DNA of 64,000 nt from Xenococcaceae cyanobacterium MO_167.B27 (GCA_030065935.1 JASJCP010000004.1:29959-93958), one strand, 5' to 3'; shown: positions 26,389 to 35,818, counted from the stretch's first letter. Translations and numbers: made by a program. The notes: generated by a model from the sequence alone, not told the origin.

Positions 26389-26438
26389 AATAACTATAGT
26401 TTACGGTAAGTATTCTAATCAAAAATAAGCCAAAGTCA

Positions 26439-26530
26439 CACAATGAATGGAAAAATAGGTCAAGTCTTCAGTAGCCGATAACTTGATAATTCTGATCAAT
26501 AACTTAAATTAAAAGACTTGACCTATTTTT
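26439..26530 (+). pseudogene. TnpB 3' remnant with an 18-bp stem spanning its stop codon
   Basis: The + strand encodes the last codons of a TnpB (MNGKIGQVFSSR, stop 26479-26481), clearly related to the end of the intact tnpB at 60418 (MNGKNKEVFSSR). A perfect 18-bp inverted repeat, 26451-26468 with 26513-26530, embraces the stop and is followed by T residues. The equivalent stem at 60.4 kb has a compensatory change. No upstream tnpB codons are left. Confidence 0.6.
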
Positions 26531-26880
26531 TTTCTTCTCTTTCGTCAAAAATAAGTTTTGTTACTTGTAGAGTAAGGATGCGCTCCGCGCGGAATAGTAT
26601 TGGTCGAAATTCATCCCACCGACAAGTCGGGGGACTTCTTTCGACATTGAGTTAAAGACCTCTGGAACGGGGGGTGGGGAATGGGGCTTATATTTACAGG
26701 ATTTATCGGAACAACACCGACAACTTAACAACAAACAAGCCCCTTTCCCCGCCTATCGTCAAACTGTAAGACGTAATAGTAGAGGACGCAAGAAATCTAC
26801 TACTGCGCTGGTTTCTGGGTAGGAAGCCTACGCTGTATTCAGTAGAATCAGCGTATGTAGTTCACTATGATTTCAACATC
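26531..26880. other. Spacer with further mobile-element debris
   Basis: Contains TTGGTCGAAATTCATCCCACC (26600-26620), close to a sequence upstream of tnpB at 61663, and a GTCGGGGGACTTC stretch. From about 26685 to 26820 an open + frame (QDLSEQHRQLNNKQAPFPAY, then basic residues) lacks a start and resembles nothing I recognise; it may be a gene fragment. The RDD gene start follows with no strong ribosome binding site. Confidence 0.35.
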
Positions 26881-27420
26881 ATGTATCAAGAAGACTCCAA
26901 CGAATTAACCTACAGACGGTTTCCCAGAGTCCCTCCCGAAAGACGTATTGGAGCTTTTCTCATTGATTTTGTAACTGTGTGGTTTGTCAGTTTATTTTTT
27001 GGTGCAGCAGTACAATGGCTGATATTTTTTATAACCTGGTTATTTATGCGGGTAATTGTCGTAGATCGTAATCAGGGTCAAAGTCTCGGTCGTTATGCTT
27101 TGGATATTAAGGTAATTGACACTCGATTCTATCGCCTTCCTGATTTAATTGCTCTGGGTAAAAGGGAAGGATTATTAGGTTTCGGAGCAATGTTAGCCTG
27201 TTTGGGATTAAATAACTTTTCTAATGGCTTATTGTTGCTCTTTTTATTAACTCCCTTGCTAGTTGACTGTATTGCTGCTTTCTTTGACGAAGATAAGGAT
27301 CGAGCTTTTCATGACCGCTTGGCTGAAACCATGATTATTCAAACCCCTAGAGGTTTTTCCCTAGACTTGAGGTTGAAAAAATTATTTGCTCAAATCCAAC
27401 GTAATATGCGAAAATATTAA
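26881..27420 (+). CDS. RDD-family membrane protein
   Basis: 179-aa inner-membrane protein. It starts with the RDD landmark region (PPERRIGAFLIDFVTVWFVS), has about three hydrophobic spans, and contains GQSLGRYALDIKVID between spans. The family has been linked to ion transport in a few bacteria, but the function in cyanobacteria is not established. It is 57 bases upstream of rpmG on the same strand and likely co-transcribed with the ribosomal protein genes. Confidence 0.82.
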   Translation: MYQEDSNELTYRRFPRVPPERRIGAFLIDFVTVWFVSLFFGAAVQWLIFFITWLFMRVIVVDRNQGQSLGRYALDIKVIDTRFYRLPDLIALGKREGLLGFGAMLACLGLNNFSNGLLLLFLLTPLLVDCIAAFFDEDKDRAFHDRLAETMIIQTPRGFSLDLRLKKLFAQIQRNMRKY

Positions 27421-27477
27421 TTTGCGTGTCAATAGTAAGCAAACCTAAAGTAAACCTATAAATATAAATAATTCGTT

Positions 27478-27672
27478 ATGGCAAGCAAAAAAGGGGCTAG
27501 AATCATCATCACTTTAGAATGCACCGAATGTCGCACTAATACAGAGAAGCGGACTCCTGGTGTATCTCGATATACTACGACCAAAAACCGTCGCAATACC
27601 ACAGGGAGAATGGAAATAAAGAAATTCTGCCCTCATTGCAACAAGCATACTGTTCATAAAGAAATTAAGTGA
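27478..27672 (+). CDS. rpmG: 50S ribosomal protein L33
   Basis: 64-aa ribosomal protein with the L33 pattern: basic N-terminus [29 protein letters not shown] and [15 protein letters not shown]. The two Cys pairs (CTEC, CPHC) make this the zinc-binding C+ form. It forms a conserved pair with rpsR 59 bases downstream. Confidence 0.97.
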   Translation: MASKKGARIIITLECTECRTNTEKRTPGVSRYTTTKNRRNTTGRMEIKKFCPHCNKHTVHKEIK

Positions 27673-27731
27673 GCTAAAACTCCAACTTTGGCTCAAAAAA
27701 TTCCACAAACCAAAATTTTAGTTAAACAAAT

Positions 27732-27947
27732 ATGGCATATTACCGTAAACGTCTTTCTCCCATCAAACCTAGTGACCCTATAGACTACAAAGATATAGAG
27801 TTACTCAGAAAATTTATTACCGAGAGAGGAAAAATTTTGCCTCGACGCATTACTGGCTTAACAGCGAGACAGCAAAGAGACTTAACCGAAGCTGTTAAAA
27901 GAGCGCGGATAGTAGCTTTATTACCATTCATCAATGCGGAGGGTTAA
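27732..27947 (+). CDS. rpsR: 30S ribosomal protein S18
   Basis: 71-aa S18, binding 16S rRNA with S6 in the 30S platform. Typical blocks are present: [38 protein letters not shown] and [20 protein letters not shown]. It lies between rpmG and the RNase gene on one strand. Confidence 0.97.
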   Translation: MAYYRKRLSPIKPSDPIDYKDIELLRKFITERGKILPRRITGLTARQQRDLTEAVKRARIVALLPFINAEG

Positions 27948-28059
27948 TTAACAGTTAAAGTTGATTCCCAATCTTTTTTGGTCTAATTAAAGCAAATTGC
28001 AAGGTAAAAGGCTAGACTAAAAACTATGTTGTTAGATCGATGTTAATAGCAAGAAGCTG

Positions 28060-30060
28060 GTGGAAAAAGGAACGCTGATTGAATTCAGGCTAGATGGAGA
28101 GCGTCGTCTTGCAGTAGCAGAACGCCCAGAAGGGAAAAAAGATTGGATTGTTATTGACGAAAAAGGTCAATCTCATAAAATACGCCCCCAAAGAGTTGAA
28201 TATATTGTTGGGGGCGAGTCTTATCAACCATCTGACATCCCCAGCTTCCTCGATCAAGTCCAAGACTATCTCGACCCCAGCAGCTTAGAAATAGCTTGGG
28301 AAATACTCATAGAAGATGCTGAAAATACTACCCCTCAGCAAATGGCAGAACTTCTATTTTCCGAGCAACACCCAGTAGCTTGTTATGCTGCCCACAGTCT
28401 TTTAAGTCAAGATAAAATCTACTTTAAGAAGAAAGGGAATGGCTACGAACCCCGTTCTCAGAGTCAAGTAGAAGAAATTAAACACCAGCAAGAAGTAGAA
28501 ATTCAGAAAAACCGAGAAAAAGAAGAGTTCCTCACCCATCTACAGCAAGCCTTAGAAGGAACAACTATTGATTGGACAGAAAGCGATCGCGCTCGTCTCG
28601 AAGCAATCTCCAAAATCGTACTCTACCCTGAGCAAAATCATAACTATGCCCAGGAAATTTTGACATCTTTGAGGAAAAATTCTGATCCTCAAGCTGTCTT
28701 TCGTTTATTAGTACAAATTGGGTGGTGGAGCGAACATGAAAACTTATTTCTACGTCGCAGTACTTACCCCGTAAACTTTCCGCAAAAGGTACTTGACGTG
28801 GTGCAATCTCATCTTCAATCTTTACCCATCGATCCTGACAGCGCTCGTCTCGATCTTACTCACATGAAGGTCTATACTATTGACGATGAGAGTACAACCG
28901 AAATAGATGACGGTTTAAGTGTTGAATATCTCGAAAATAGTCAGAATCCCCGTCTGTGGATTCATATTGCTGACCCAACCCGTTTAGTTATCCCAGGAGA
29001 CGAATTAGACTTAGAAGCTCGCCGTCGTAGCACTAGTTTGTATCTTCCCACAGGGATGATATCCATGTTTCCTTCTGAGTTAGCTACAGGACCGATGAGT
29101 TTAGTACAGGGTCAAACCTGTCACGCACTGAGCTTTGGGGTTGTTCTGGATGAGCTTGGTGCGATCCAAGACTACATCATCAGACCGAGTTTCATTAAAC
29201 CAACTTATCGTCTAACCTACGATGATGTTGATGAGATGCTGGAATTGGGATTAACCAAAGAGCCAGAAATTGCTGAACTGGCTAAAGCTGCAACTCTACG
29301 TCAACAATGGCGCAAAAGCCAAGGCTCAATTCAAATCCAAATGCCAGAATCATCTATTAAAGTCAAAGATGAAGAAATCACTATTGAATTGCTAGATGGT
29401 TCTCAATCTCGTCATTTAGTAGCAGAGATGATGATTTTAGCAGGGGAAGTAACAGGACAATACGCCAAAGAAAATAATATACCCTTGCCTTTTCGAGGAC
29501 AACCTCAACCAGAATTACCCCCAGAAGAAGAATTATTACTATTACCAGCAGGTCCAGTACGTTATTGCGCCTTACGTCGCTGTATGCCTAGAAGCGAAAT
29601 GAGCCTTACTCCCCTACGCCATGCTAGTTTAGGTCTAGATAACTATATTCAAGTTACTTCCCCCATTCGTCGCTACACTGACCTTTTGGCTCATTTCCAG
29701 TTAAAAGCTCATTTAAGGGGGGATAAATTACCCTTCTCTAAAGAACGCTTACAAGAAATTCTTTATAGTGTAGGGACTTCTGCTTATGAAGCGACTCTTG
29801 TAGAACGTCAAACTAACCGCTATTGGGGATTGGAATATTTACGCCGTAATGCAGAATCAATTTGGCAAGCTCTAGTTTTACGTTGGTTAAGAGAAGATGA
29901 GGGGTTGGGCATAATTTTAATCGAAGATTTAGGCTTAGAATTGCCCCATCGTTTTGAACGCAACGTTTATTTAGGCGATCGCCTAGAAGTCAAAGTCAGC
30001 CGAGTTGATCCTCATCGAGATGAAATTCGTTTCCAAGAAGCAGTCAGAGCTAACCTTTAG
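28060..30060 (+). CDS. rnr: RNase II/R-type 3'-5' exoribonuclease
   Basis: 666-aa RNB-domain exonuclease, hydrolytically degrading RNA from the 3' end. The catalytic region has the conserved acidic cluster (TIDDESTTEIDDGLSVEYL), WIHIADPTRLV, RRSTSLYLPTGMISMFP and the later TSPIRRYTDLLAH. It is shorter than enterobacterial RNase R and resembles the cyanobacterial/plastid type encoded next to rpmG-rpsR. GTG at 28060 fits the family start (MEKGTLIEFRLDGERR); no ATG is near. Probably part of the rpmG-rpsR transcript. Confidence 0.92.
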   Translation: MEKGTLIEFRLDGERRLAVAERPEGKKDWIVIDEKGQSHKIRPQRVEYIVGGESYQPSDIPSFLDQVQDYLDPSSLEIAWEILIEDAENTTPQQMAELLFSEQHPVACYAAHSLLSQDKIYFKKKGNGYEPRSQSQVEEIKHQQEVEIQKNREKEEFLTHLQQALEGTTIDWTESDRARLEAISKIVLYPEQNHNYAQEILTSLRKNSDPQAVFRLLVQIGWWSEHENLFLRRSTYPVNFPQKVLDVVQSHLQSLPIDPDSARLDLTHMKVYTIDDESTTEIDDGLSVEYLENSQNPRLWIHIADPTRLVIPGDELDLEARRRSTSLYLPTGMISMFPSELATGPMSLVQGQTCHALSFGVVLDELGAIQDYIIRPSFIKPTYRLTYDDVDEMLELGLTKEPEIAELAKAATLRQQWRKSQGSIQIQMPESSIKVKDEEITIELLDGSQSRHLVAEMMILAGEVTGQYAKENNIPLPFRGQPQPELPPEEELLLLPAGPVRYCALRRCMPRSEMSLTPLRHASLGLDNYIQVTSPIRRYTDLLAHFQLKAHLRGDKLPFSKERLQEILYSVGTSAYEATLVERQTNRYWGLEYLRRNAESIWQALVLRWLREDEGLGIILIEDLGLELPHRFERNVYLGDRLEVKVSRVDPHRDEIRFQEAVRANL

Positions 30061-30075
30061 CTGTCACACAATTGA

Positions 30076-30870
30076 TTAGCGTTCGGGATATTTTTGAATT
30101 GAATATCGTTCTGGATTGGTTAAGTCGATATAATAAATCTGGCTCAGTTGTAAGTGGTTTGGTAAATTTTTCAGGCTTGCCATAGCAGTAAACTGCTTCT
30201 CCAAGTAAGACAGATCTGAGCCTAAATAAACCGTTCCCAGGCTGGTTTTGAGATATAAATTATGGGAATTATCCCATCTGACTTCTAAAATCTTAATACT
30301 AGGATAAGCCTTAATTAAACGATAAACCTCTGACCAAACAGAACTATAACTAGACTGAAAATTAAGGACTTTAAGTCCGCCAATAACAATTTTTGTGCCA
30401 CTATCTTCATAATATTTGGGGTCAAGCCAAATTCCTTGAGCATCCAAAAAACCTAAATTATTCCCTGATGCTGATATTGCTACTGCTACAGGGTTTCTTT
30501 CTTGTATGAACACTTGTAACACAGGGGGAAAAAGTTGCTTGTTAATTCTGGTATCAGCTATAGGTGGAATCGACTCCAAATTTTGACTCAACTTTTGAGA
30601 TGGAATCTGCCAAATAAATTCAGGATATTGGATATTGAGAAGATGATGAATTGTCGTCTCAGCAATTAGGTTTGTTCCTTCAATTTGGACTTGAGAAGGA
30701 TGTTTAATTTGTCCATGGGGTATAATTGTAGCAGTTAGTAAGCTAGTAGCAATAGTACTTACTAATATAGAACGCCATAAAAAACGTTGTCGTAACTTAT
30801 GTTTCTGCTGCTTGAGTAAAGATATCTTATCTTCAAGCTTCGGAAAAGAAGAGGCAGGCATCAGCTTCAA
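30076..30870 (-). CDS. ftsQ: Cell division protein FtsQ/DivIB
   Basis: Bitopic divisome protein: cytoplasmic basic N-terminus, one membrane span (about 34-50, SILVSTIATSLLTATII) and a POTRA domain beginning VQIEGTNLIAE and including FPPVLQVFIQERNPVA, followed by the FtsQ beta domain. 264 aa. It links early and late divisome proteins. Unlike many genomes there is no murB, ftsA or ftsZ next to it. It is divergent from the protease gene, sharing a short promoter region. Confidence 0.88.
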   Translation of the reverse strand: MKLMPASSFPKLEDKISLLKQQKHKLRQRFLWRSILVSTIATSLLTATIIPHGQIKHPSQVQIEGTNLIAETTIHHLLNIQYPEFIWQIPSQKLSQNLESIPPIADTRINKQLFPPVLQVFIQERNPVAVAISASGNNLGFLDAQGIWLDPKYYEDSGTKIVIGGLKVLNFQSSYSSVWSEVYRLIKAYPSIKILEVRWDNSHNLYLKTSLGTVYLGSDLSYLEKQFTAMASLKNLPNHLQLSQIYYIDLTNPERYSIQKYPER

Positions 30871-31008
30871 AAATGTTTAATTTTTGTGTTTTTTTTGTGA
30901 CGAATGGTGGTTAATAAGGTTAAATTACAACCCTTACTAGTCACCTATGATAAAGTAAGCTTTATTATTGATCTAAGAGGTCTCCTACTCACACTATATA
31001 TTCATCCT

Positions 31009-32301
31009 ATGGTAATCACAAAACGCGGGCTTGTTTTAGGGACAACTGCCGTTGCCCTTTCCACTGTAGCAGTAACAGGAGCAGGAATTCGTCTGTCCCA
31101 AAGTCAAGCTTTTATTGAAAATGAACCCAAAACACTGGTTGATGAAGTTTGGCAAATTGTTAATCATCAATACGTAGATACAAATTTTAATGGGCTTAAT
31201 TGGCAACAGGTTCGTAGAGAATATTTAGCTCGTTCCTATTCCAGTAAAGAGGAATCCTATGATGCTATTCGCGCTATGTTGGAAAGATTAGGAGACCCTT
31301 ACACTAGGTTTATGAACCCAGAAGAATTCAAAAATATGCAAATTGATACTTCTGGAGAGCTAACAGGAGTAGGAATTCAAATTGCCAAAGACGAGGAGAC
31401 AGATAGATTAATCGTTATTTCTCCCATAGAAGATACTCCTGCTTTTGAAGCGGGGATTTTAGCTAAAGATATTATTACCAAAATTGACGGCACAGATACC
31501 AAAGGAATGGATGTTAATGAAGCCGTTAAATTAATTCGAGGAAAACCAGGTACTCGGGTAACTCTAACTATACAAAGAGAAGGTGGCGCAAGAGATTACG
31601 AGATTACTAGAGCTAGAATTAAAATTCACCCCGTAAGGGCTAGTGTGGAAGATACGTCTATCGGTACAGTTGGTTATATCCGCCTGACTCAGTTTAGCGG
31701 ACAAGCATCTCGGGAAATGCGAGATGCCATTCGCGATTTAGAACAAAAAGAAGTCGTAGGATATATTTTGGATTTACGTTCTAATCCTGGTGGTTTACTT
31801 TACTCCAGTATTGATATTGCTCGAATGTGGCTAGAAGAAGGGACTATAGTTTCTACCGTAGATCGAGGAGGAGAAAGAGAGCGCAAATGGGCAAATAAAA
31901 ATGCTTTAACCGATAAACCCTTGGTTATTTTAGTAGATGGCGGTTCTGCTAGTGCTAGTGAAATTTTGTCTGGAGCTTTACAAGATAACGGTAGGGCTAT
32001 TTTAGTCGGAACACAAACTTTTGGGAAAGGCTTGGTACAGTCAGTGCGTCCTTTAGGAGATGGTTCAGGATTAGCTGTTACGATTGCTAAATACTTGACT
32101 CCTAACGGTCGAGATATCAATAAAGAAGGCATCCCACCAGATATTATTGTTGAGCTTGAAGAATCCCAACGGAAAAAGCTACAAAGCGATCGCAGTCTCA
32201 TTGGGACTCTCGAAGACCCTCAGTTTTCTAAAGCACTAGAAGCTTTAGGAAGAGAAGTAAGAGCGCAACGCGCAGCCTCAGAACAAGCAGTCAAAGAGTA
32301 A
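31009..32301 (+). CDS. ctpB: Carboxyl-terminal processing protease (S41A)
   Basis: Exported PDZ-containing serine protease of the CtpA/B/C family. ATG at 31009 is preferred, giving a hydrophobic export segment (LVLGTTAVALSTVAVTG) near the N-terminus; the upstream in-frame start at 30904 adds 35 residues. The PDZ domain holds GELTGVGIQI and IRGKPGT; the catalytic part has LRSNPGGLL, GGSASASEI (Ser) and TFGKGLVQS (Lys). CtpA matures the D1 protein of photosystem II; which paralogue this is cannot be settled, so the symbol is tentative. Confidence 0.9.
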   Translation: MVITKRGLVLGTTAVALSTVAVTGAGIRLSQSQAFIENEPKTLVDEVWQIVNHQYVDTNFNGLNWQQVRREYLARSYSSKEESYDAIRAMLERLGDPYTRFMNPEEFKNMQIDTSGELTGVGIQIAKDEETDRLIVISPIEDTPAFEAGILAKDIITKIDGTDTKGMDVNEAVKLIRGKPGTRVTLTIQREGGARDYEITRARIKIHPVRASVEDTSIGTVGYIRLTQFSGQASREMRDAIRDLEQKEVVGYILDLRSNPGGLLYSSIDIARMWLEEGTIVSTVDRGGERERKWANKNALTDKPLVILVDGGSASASEILSGALQDNGRAILVGTQTFGKGLVQSVRPLGDGSGLAVTIAKYLTPNGRDINKEGIPPDIIVELEESQRKKLQSDRSLIGTLEDPQFSKALEALGREVRAQRAASEQAVKE

Positions 32302-32312
32302 TAATAATTTAT

Positions 32313-32337
32313 GTAGGTGGAACGATGCCCCACCTAC
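32313..32337. terminator. Palindromic hairpin between convergent ctp and site-2 protease genes
   Basis: GTAGGTGG (32313-32320) pairs with CCACCTAC (32330-32337). It lies in the 38-base gap between convergent genes and can serve both directions, although no long T run follows. Confidence 0.55.
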
Positions 32338-32339
32338 AG

Positions 32340-33491
32340 TTATTCGACAGAACTTGATACTAACTCTGGTTTTTGGTTCTTCATTTGGGCCTCTTTTTGT
32401 AGTAGCTTGAGAATTGAAGCTTTCTCAATCAATCCTACCACTACATTCTCATCAGTAACTACTACTAATTCTTTGATATTTTGAGTTTCGATTAGTTTGA
32501 CCACATCCAGTAAAGATTGGTCTGATTTTACAGTTGTGATATCATCCAAAGGTTTTACTAAAGTCTCGATGGTAAACTCTGTCCACTGAGAAGTAGCAAC
32601 TTTTTTAAGGTCATCATTGCCAATTGTACCTAGTAATTGTCCAGTTTCATTAACTACCAAGAACTTACGCCATTGTTGTTTACCAATCACATAGTCGTTG
32701 ACAAATCCTCGTAAAGTAAGATTAGCAGAGACAATGGGACTGTTGGGAATTACGGCATCTTTAGCTGTATATTGGTCTAGTTTCTCTTGTACTGTGGCAG
32801 ACTGAGCAGCAAATCCTGCATTTTGTAATAAAAACCAACCTATCAAAAGAGTCCAAAAACTGCCGATAGGACTAATACCTAGAATGGCTAAACCCCCAAC
32901 TATCACCGCTAACCAACCAAAAAACTGACCGACTCTTCCAGCAAAAATAATTCCTTTGTTGGGATTTCCTGTAATCTTCCAGACAATAGATTTGAGGACG
33001 TTACCTCCATCTAAAGGTAAGCCAGGAATCATATTAAATATGGCTAAAGCTAGATTAATCGAGGCTAGTAAGGAAAAAATAGCTTGTAGTGGCGGATTTT
33101 CAGGCACAATAACGCTAATAAATCCAAAAACACCGAATAAGAGTAAACTGACTAAAGGACCTGCGATCGCTACTAACAAAGATTGTAAGGGTGTTTCTGA
33201 TTCTTTCTCTAGAGTGGCTAAACCACCAAATAAAAACAGGGTGATGGATTTAACTTTAATTCCTTGAGAGATCGCCACAAAGCTGTGACCTAATTCATGG
33301 GCTAAAACAGAAGCAAATAAAAGAAGTGCTGCAAATAAACCCAATATCCAGGGTATTATGCCGTTTAATTGCGGAAAATTTGCTAATTCGCCACCATAAG
33401 TCAGGGTGACTAATCCTAAAATGAAAAACCATGAAGGATTAATATAAAAAGGAATACCAAATAAATTTCCAATACGAATATTATTATTCAT
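32340..33491 (-). CDS. Site-2 protease (M50) with C-terminal CBS domains
   Basis: Intramembrane zinc metalloprotease of the Rip3/SpoIVFB-like group. The motif HELGHS (in VLAHELGHSFVA) gives zinc ligands and catalytic Glu; the third ligand lies in GLPLDGGNVL. About six membrane spans cover residues 15-235. Two CBS domains follow (about 255-380, with FLVVNETGQLLG and ELVVVTDENVVVGLIE), which may sense adenyl ligands. ATG at 33491 fits the family start (NNNIRIGNLFGIPFYI). The 5' leader holds two hairpins. The natural substrate is unknown. Confidence 0.9.
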   Translation of the reverse strand: MNNNIRIGNLFGIPFYINPSWFFILGLVTLTYGGELANFPQLNGIIPWILGLFAALLLFASVLAHELGHSFVAISQGIKVKSITLFLFGGLATLEKESETPLQSLLVAIAGPLVSLLLFGVFGFISVIVPENPPLQAIFSLLASINLALAIFNMIPGLPLDGGNVLKSIVWKITGNPNKGIIFAGRVGQFFGWLAVIVGGLAILGISPIGSFWTLLIGWFLLQNAGFAAQSATVQEKLDQYTAKDAVIPNSPIVSANLTLRGFVNDYVIGKQQWRKFLVVNETGQLLGTIGNDDLKKVATSQWTEFTIETLVKPLDDITTVKSDQSLLDVVKLIETQNIKELVVVTDENVVVGLIEKASILKLLQKEAQMKNQKPELVSSSVE

Positions 33492-33496
33492 GAAAA

Positions 33497-33572
33497 CCTC
33501 ACGGGAGTTTGGAAACCGCGCAGCTTTAGCTCGCGGAGAAACAATGACACGAGGCATTTTAATGCCCGTGGA
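33497..33572 (-). promoter_or_regulatory. Two hairpins in the leader of the site-2 protease gene
   Basis: An imperfect palindrome around AGCTTTAGCT with CCGCG/CGCGG arms (about 33516-33537), and CACG-A-GGCATT pairing with AATGCC-CGTG (33548-33570). They sit directly before the chosen start and could be a leader structure or mobile-element debris. Confidence 0.3.
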
Positions 33573-34176
33573 ATATAGAAAATCGAAGCAACATCTTTAT
33601 ATACCATTGACTGGAACTCCTGTAATATAGATGTTAGGAACGCAACTCGTGAAGACATCACGAATTGAGGGTGAGACTCCCAGTAATTGGACGCTGTGGT
33701 TAAAAGCTAGCCTAGGGAAATCCTAAGCTCGGTGTTAAACACTCCACTTCCAGCCTTTACAAATAAAGCTTTCAGAGATAGCGAAACAAAATTGATAAAC
33801 ATAGCTGACGATATCTAAATTAAAAGTATGCTCAGACCCACCTCTCTTAATCTCTCCTGAAAGGAGAGAACATATGGTCTTCCCCTGTAGGGGAAGGTTG
33901 GAAGGGGTGGGCGAGAGAATAGCGGGTTTTTGGCTAACCCTTTAAGGATTCTTAATCTCTTAAGAATCTCCGTCACAAAAGAGTGCGGAGAGTGTCAAAG
34001 GACAATCTCCTATTAGTGAAGGGAGTATCTCAAAAATCCCTCTGGTCTTACAAAGATTGTAACGAAAGGTAAAACTATCTCATTTATCATAACGTAGAGT
34101 AAAAACCGTCCTGTTGAGTACGGTCGGAACTGCGTATAATCAGGCATAATAAGAGAGTAGATATCGTAGAAAAGCC
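33573..34176. other. 600-base spacer with two solo transposon right ends
   Basis: Near 33964-33999 the + strand reads GAATCTCCGTC...GTGCGGAGAGTGTCAA, and at 34005-34034 AATCTCCTATTAG...GGGAGTATCTCAA; both follow the TnpB right-end pattern. Around 33860-33905 there is a GGAGAGA/CCCCTGTAGGGG repeat. The 33610-33760 part has a CGTGAAGACATCACG hairpin and looks structured, but I recognise no RNA family. No gene seen. Confidence 0.45.
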
Positions 34177-34674
34177 ATGACTAATTCTCCTCTACAATAT
34201 CCTGAAACCTATAATTCTGAAGATATCCAACAAATCATACAAATTGCACTTGCTCGTAAAGGGGAAGATGACGAATTAACCAGACAACAACTCTGGGAAA
34301 TAGCTTCAGAATTGGACATCGACCCCAAAACCATACAAGCTGCGGAGCAAGATTGGTTAGAGCGTAAGAAAATAGACGAAAATCGTCACGCTTTTGATTT
34401 GTTTAGACGCGATCGCTTTAAACAAAAATTAATTAAATATGTCATTATTAACAGTTTTCTCTTGTCTATTAATTTTTTAATGACAGGAGCTATAACTTGG
34501 TCGGTCTATATCCTATTATTTTGGGGACTAGGGGTAGCATTTCAGGGATGGAACACTTTTCAATCTCAAGGGGAAAAATACGAAAGAGAATTTCAAAAAT
34601 GGATGTTTCGTCATGAAGTTAATAAAACTTTAAGAACTTTTTGGGTAAGATTACAAAAAGCGTGGAATATTTGA
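34177..34674 (+). CDS. 2TM-domain protein
   Basis: 165-aa protein with a cytosolic helical N-terminus (YNSEDIQQIIQIALARKG... LWEIASELDIDPKTI, resembling a short HTH-like module) and a pair of membrane spans (KYVIINSFLLSINFLMTGAI and WSVYILLFWGLGVAFQGW), the 2TM domain. In other bacteria 2TM domains are found with sensors and kinases. The role is unknown. The gene stands alone. Confidence 0.75.
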   Translation: MTNSPLQYPETYNSEDIQQIIQIALARKGEDDELTRQQLWEIASELDIDPKTIQAAEQDWLERKKIDENRHAFDLFRRDRFKQKLIKYVIINSFLLSINFLMTGAITWSVYILLFWGLGVAFQGWNTFQSQGEKYEREFQKWMFRHEVNKTLRTFWVRLQKAWNI

Positions 34675-34828
34675 ATCAATAATCAATTAAAGACGCGAAT
34701 TTGTAAAAATTAGGTAAATATTTACATTACCTACCGTGAAACTACCATGTAACAAAATCTACAATGAATTGTTATAATCGGCGGAATAAATAGTGATTTA
34801 AGCAATTTTCTGCCAATTATCAATTCCC

Positions 34829-35281
34829 ATGAATGACTCTTCGTCAGCTTCTAAATCCAAACAACCACTAGGAGAAATTCTAGTAGAAGCAGGGTTAGTT
34901 TCCCCTAGTCAAATTAAAATAGCTTTACAGGAACAGCAGGAACATGATTTAAGAATTGGAGAAATTTTAGCTTTACATGGTTGGATTAGTCAAAAAACTG
35001 CTGATTTTTTTGTCTTGCAATGGTCAAATTTGCTGCACCAGCCACAAAAAAAACCTTTAGTATATTATTTTAGTGAAGCAGGATTATTAAATAAAACTCA
35101 GATTCAAAGAATATTAAAGTTACAAAAACAACGAGAACCAAAAATTCGCTTTCATAACTTAGCTGTGGAGCTTGGCTACCTTAAACAATTTACTGTAGAT
35201 TTTTTCTTAGCTAATCTGTTTAATATCTATAACCCCAATTCTAGATCATTTGCCAAGCCCTATTCCCTAATCAAAGATTAA
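34829..35281 (+). CDS. GspE/MshE N-terminal-like protein
   Basis: 150-aa soluble protein with two repeats of a domain like the N-terminal region of type II secretion ATPases: PLGEILVEAGLVSPSQIKIA with LRIGEILALHGWIS, and a second, weaker copy (YFSEAGLLNKTQIQRILKLQ). In MshE-type proteins this domain binds c-di-GMP; whether this one does is unknown. It is followed nine bases later by a pentapeptide-repeat gene, suggesting an operon. Confidence 0.65.
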   Translation: MNDSSSASKSKQPLGEILVEAGLVSPSQIKIALQEQQEHDLRIGEILALHGWISQKTADFFVLQWSNLLHQPQKKPLVYYFSEAGLLNKTQIQRILKLQKQREPKIRFHNLAVELGYLKQFTVDFFLANLFNIYNPNSRSFAKPYSLIKD

Positions 35282-35290
35282 ACTCAAGGA

Positions 35291-35731
35291 ATGACTAATT
35301 TTAAGCGAACCGATTTAGCCAAAGCTACTTTGATGGGTGTCAGTCTCAAAAAAATTGTACTTGATGGTTCTAATTTAAAAGAAGCTGATTTAACTATGGC
35401 TAATTTTAGTGGCTCTAGTTTCGTTCAAGTGGAGTTAAACTCAGCTAATCTCACGAAAGCAATTTTAACAGAAGTCAATTTTGAAAGAGCTTTTTTAATG
35501 AAGACTAATCTTCAGCAAGCTCATTTAAAAAAAGCTAATTTTCAATCTGCTAATTTGCAAGGAGCAAATTTACAAAAAGCTTATTTATCCCAGGCTTCTT
35601 TTGCTGGTGCCAATTTGACTCAAGCTAAGTTACCTATAGAGTATCCTTACACAGTCTATTACGACAAGCATACTTGTTTTGACCCTGATTTTAACCCCAA
35701 GCAGATGGGCTGGCAGAAAATAAGTAGCTGA
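35291..35731 (+). CDS. Pentapeptide repeat protein
   Basis: 146-aa protein made largely of A(D/N)Lxx pentapeptides from residue 8 to about 118 (ADLTMANFSGSSF, ANLQGANLQKAYLSQASF), which form a right-handed square beta helix. The tail is not repeat-like (YYDKHTCFDPDFNPKQMGW), a common ending of cyanobacterial pentapeptide proteins. There is no signal peptide. Functions in the family are diverse, so none is assigned. Confidence 0.85.
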   Translation: MTNFKRTDLAKATLMGVSLKKIVLDGSNLKEADLTMANFSGSSFVQVELNSANLTKAILTEVNFERAFLMKTNLQQAHLKKANFQSANLQGANLQKAYLSQASFAGANLTQAKLPIEYPYTVYYDKHTCFDPDFNPKQMGWQKISS

Positions 35732-35818
35732 TGCAGTGATAAATTCTATGAAGAAAAATGTGTAAATAATGTTGCCTAGCTATAGCAGTCGAAGTAGTGG
35801 TTGGCACCCATAAACCCT

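Noticed and set aside
30904..31008. N-terminal extension of the Ctp protease
   Set aside because: The 35 extra residues are not export-like and place the signal segment too far inside; ATG at 31009 fits the family better.
33492..33557. 22-residue extension of the site-2 protease
   Set aside because: It is read through hairpin sequence; the ATG at 33491 matches the usual start of the family.
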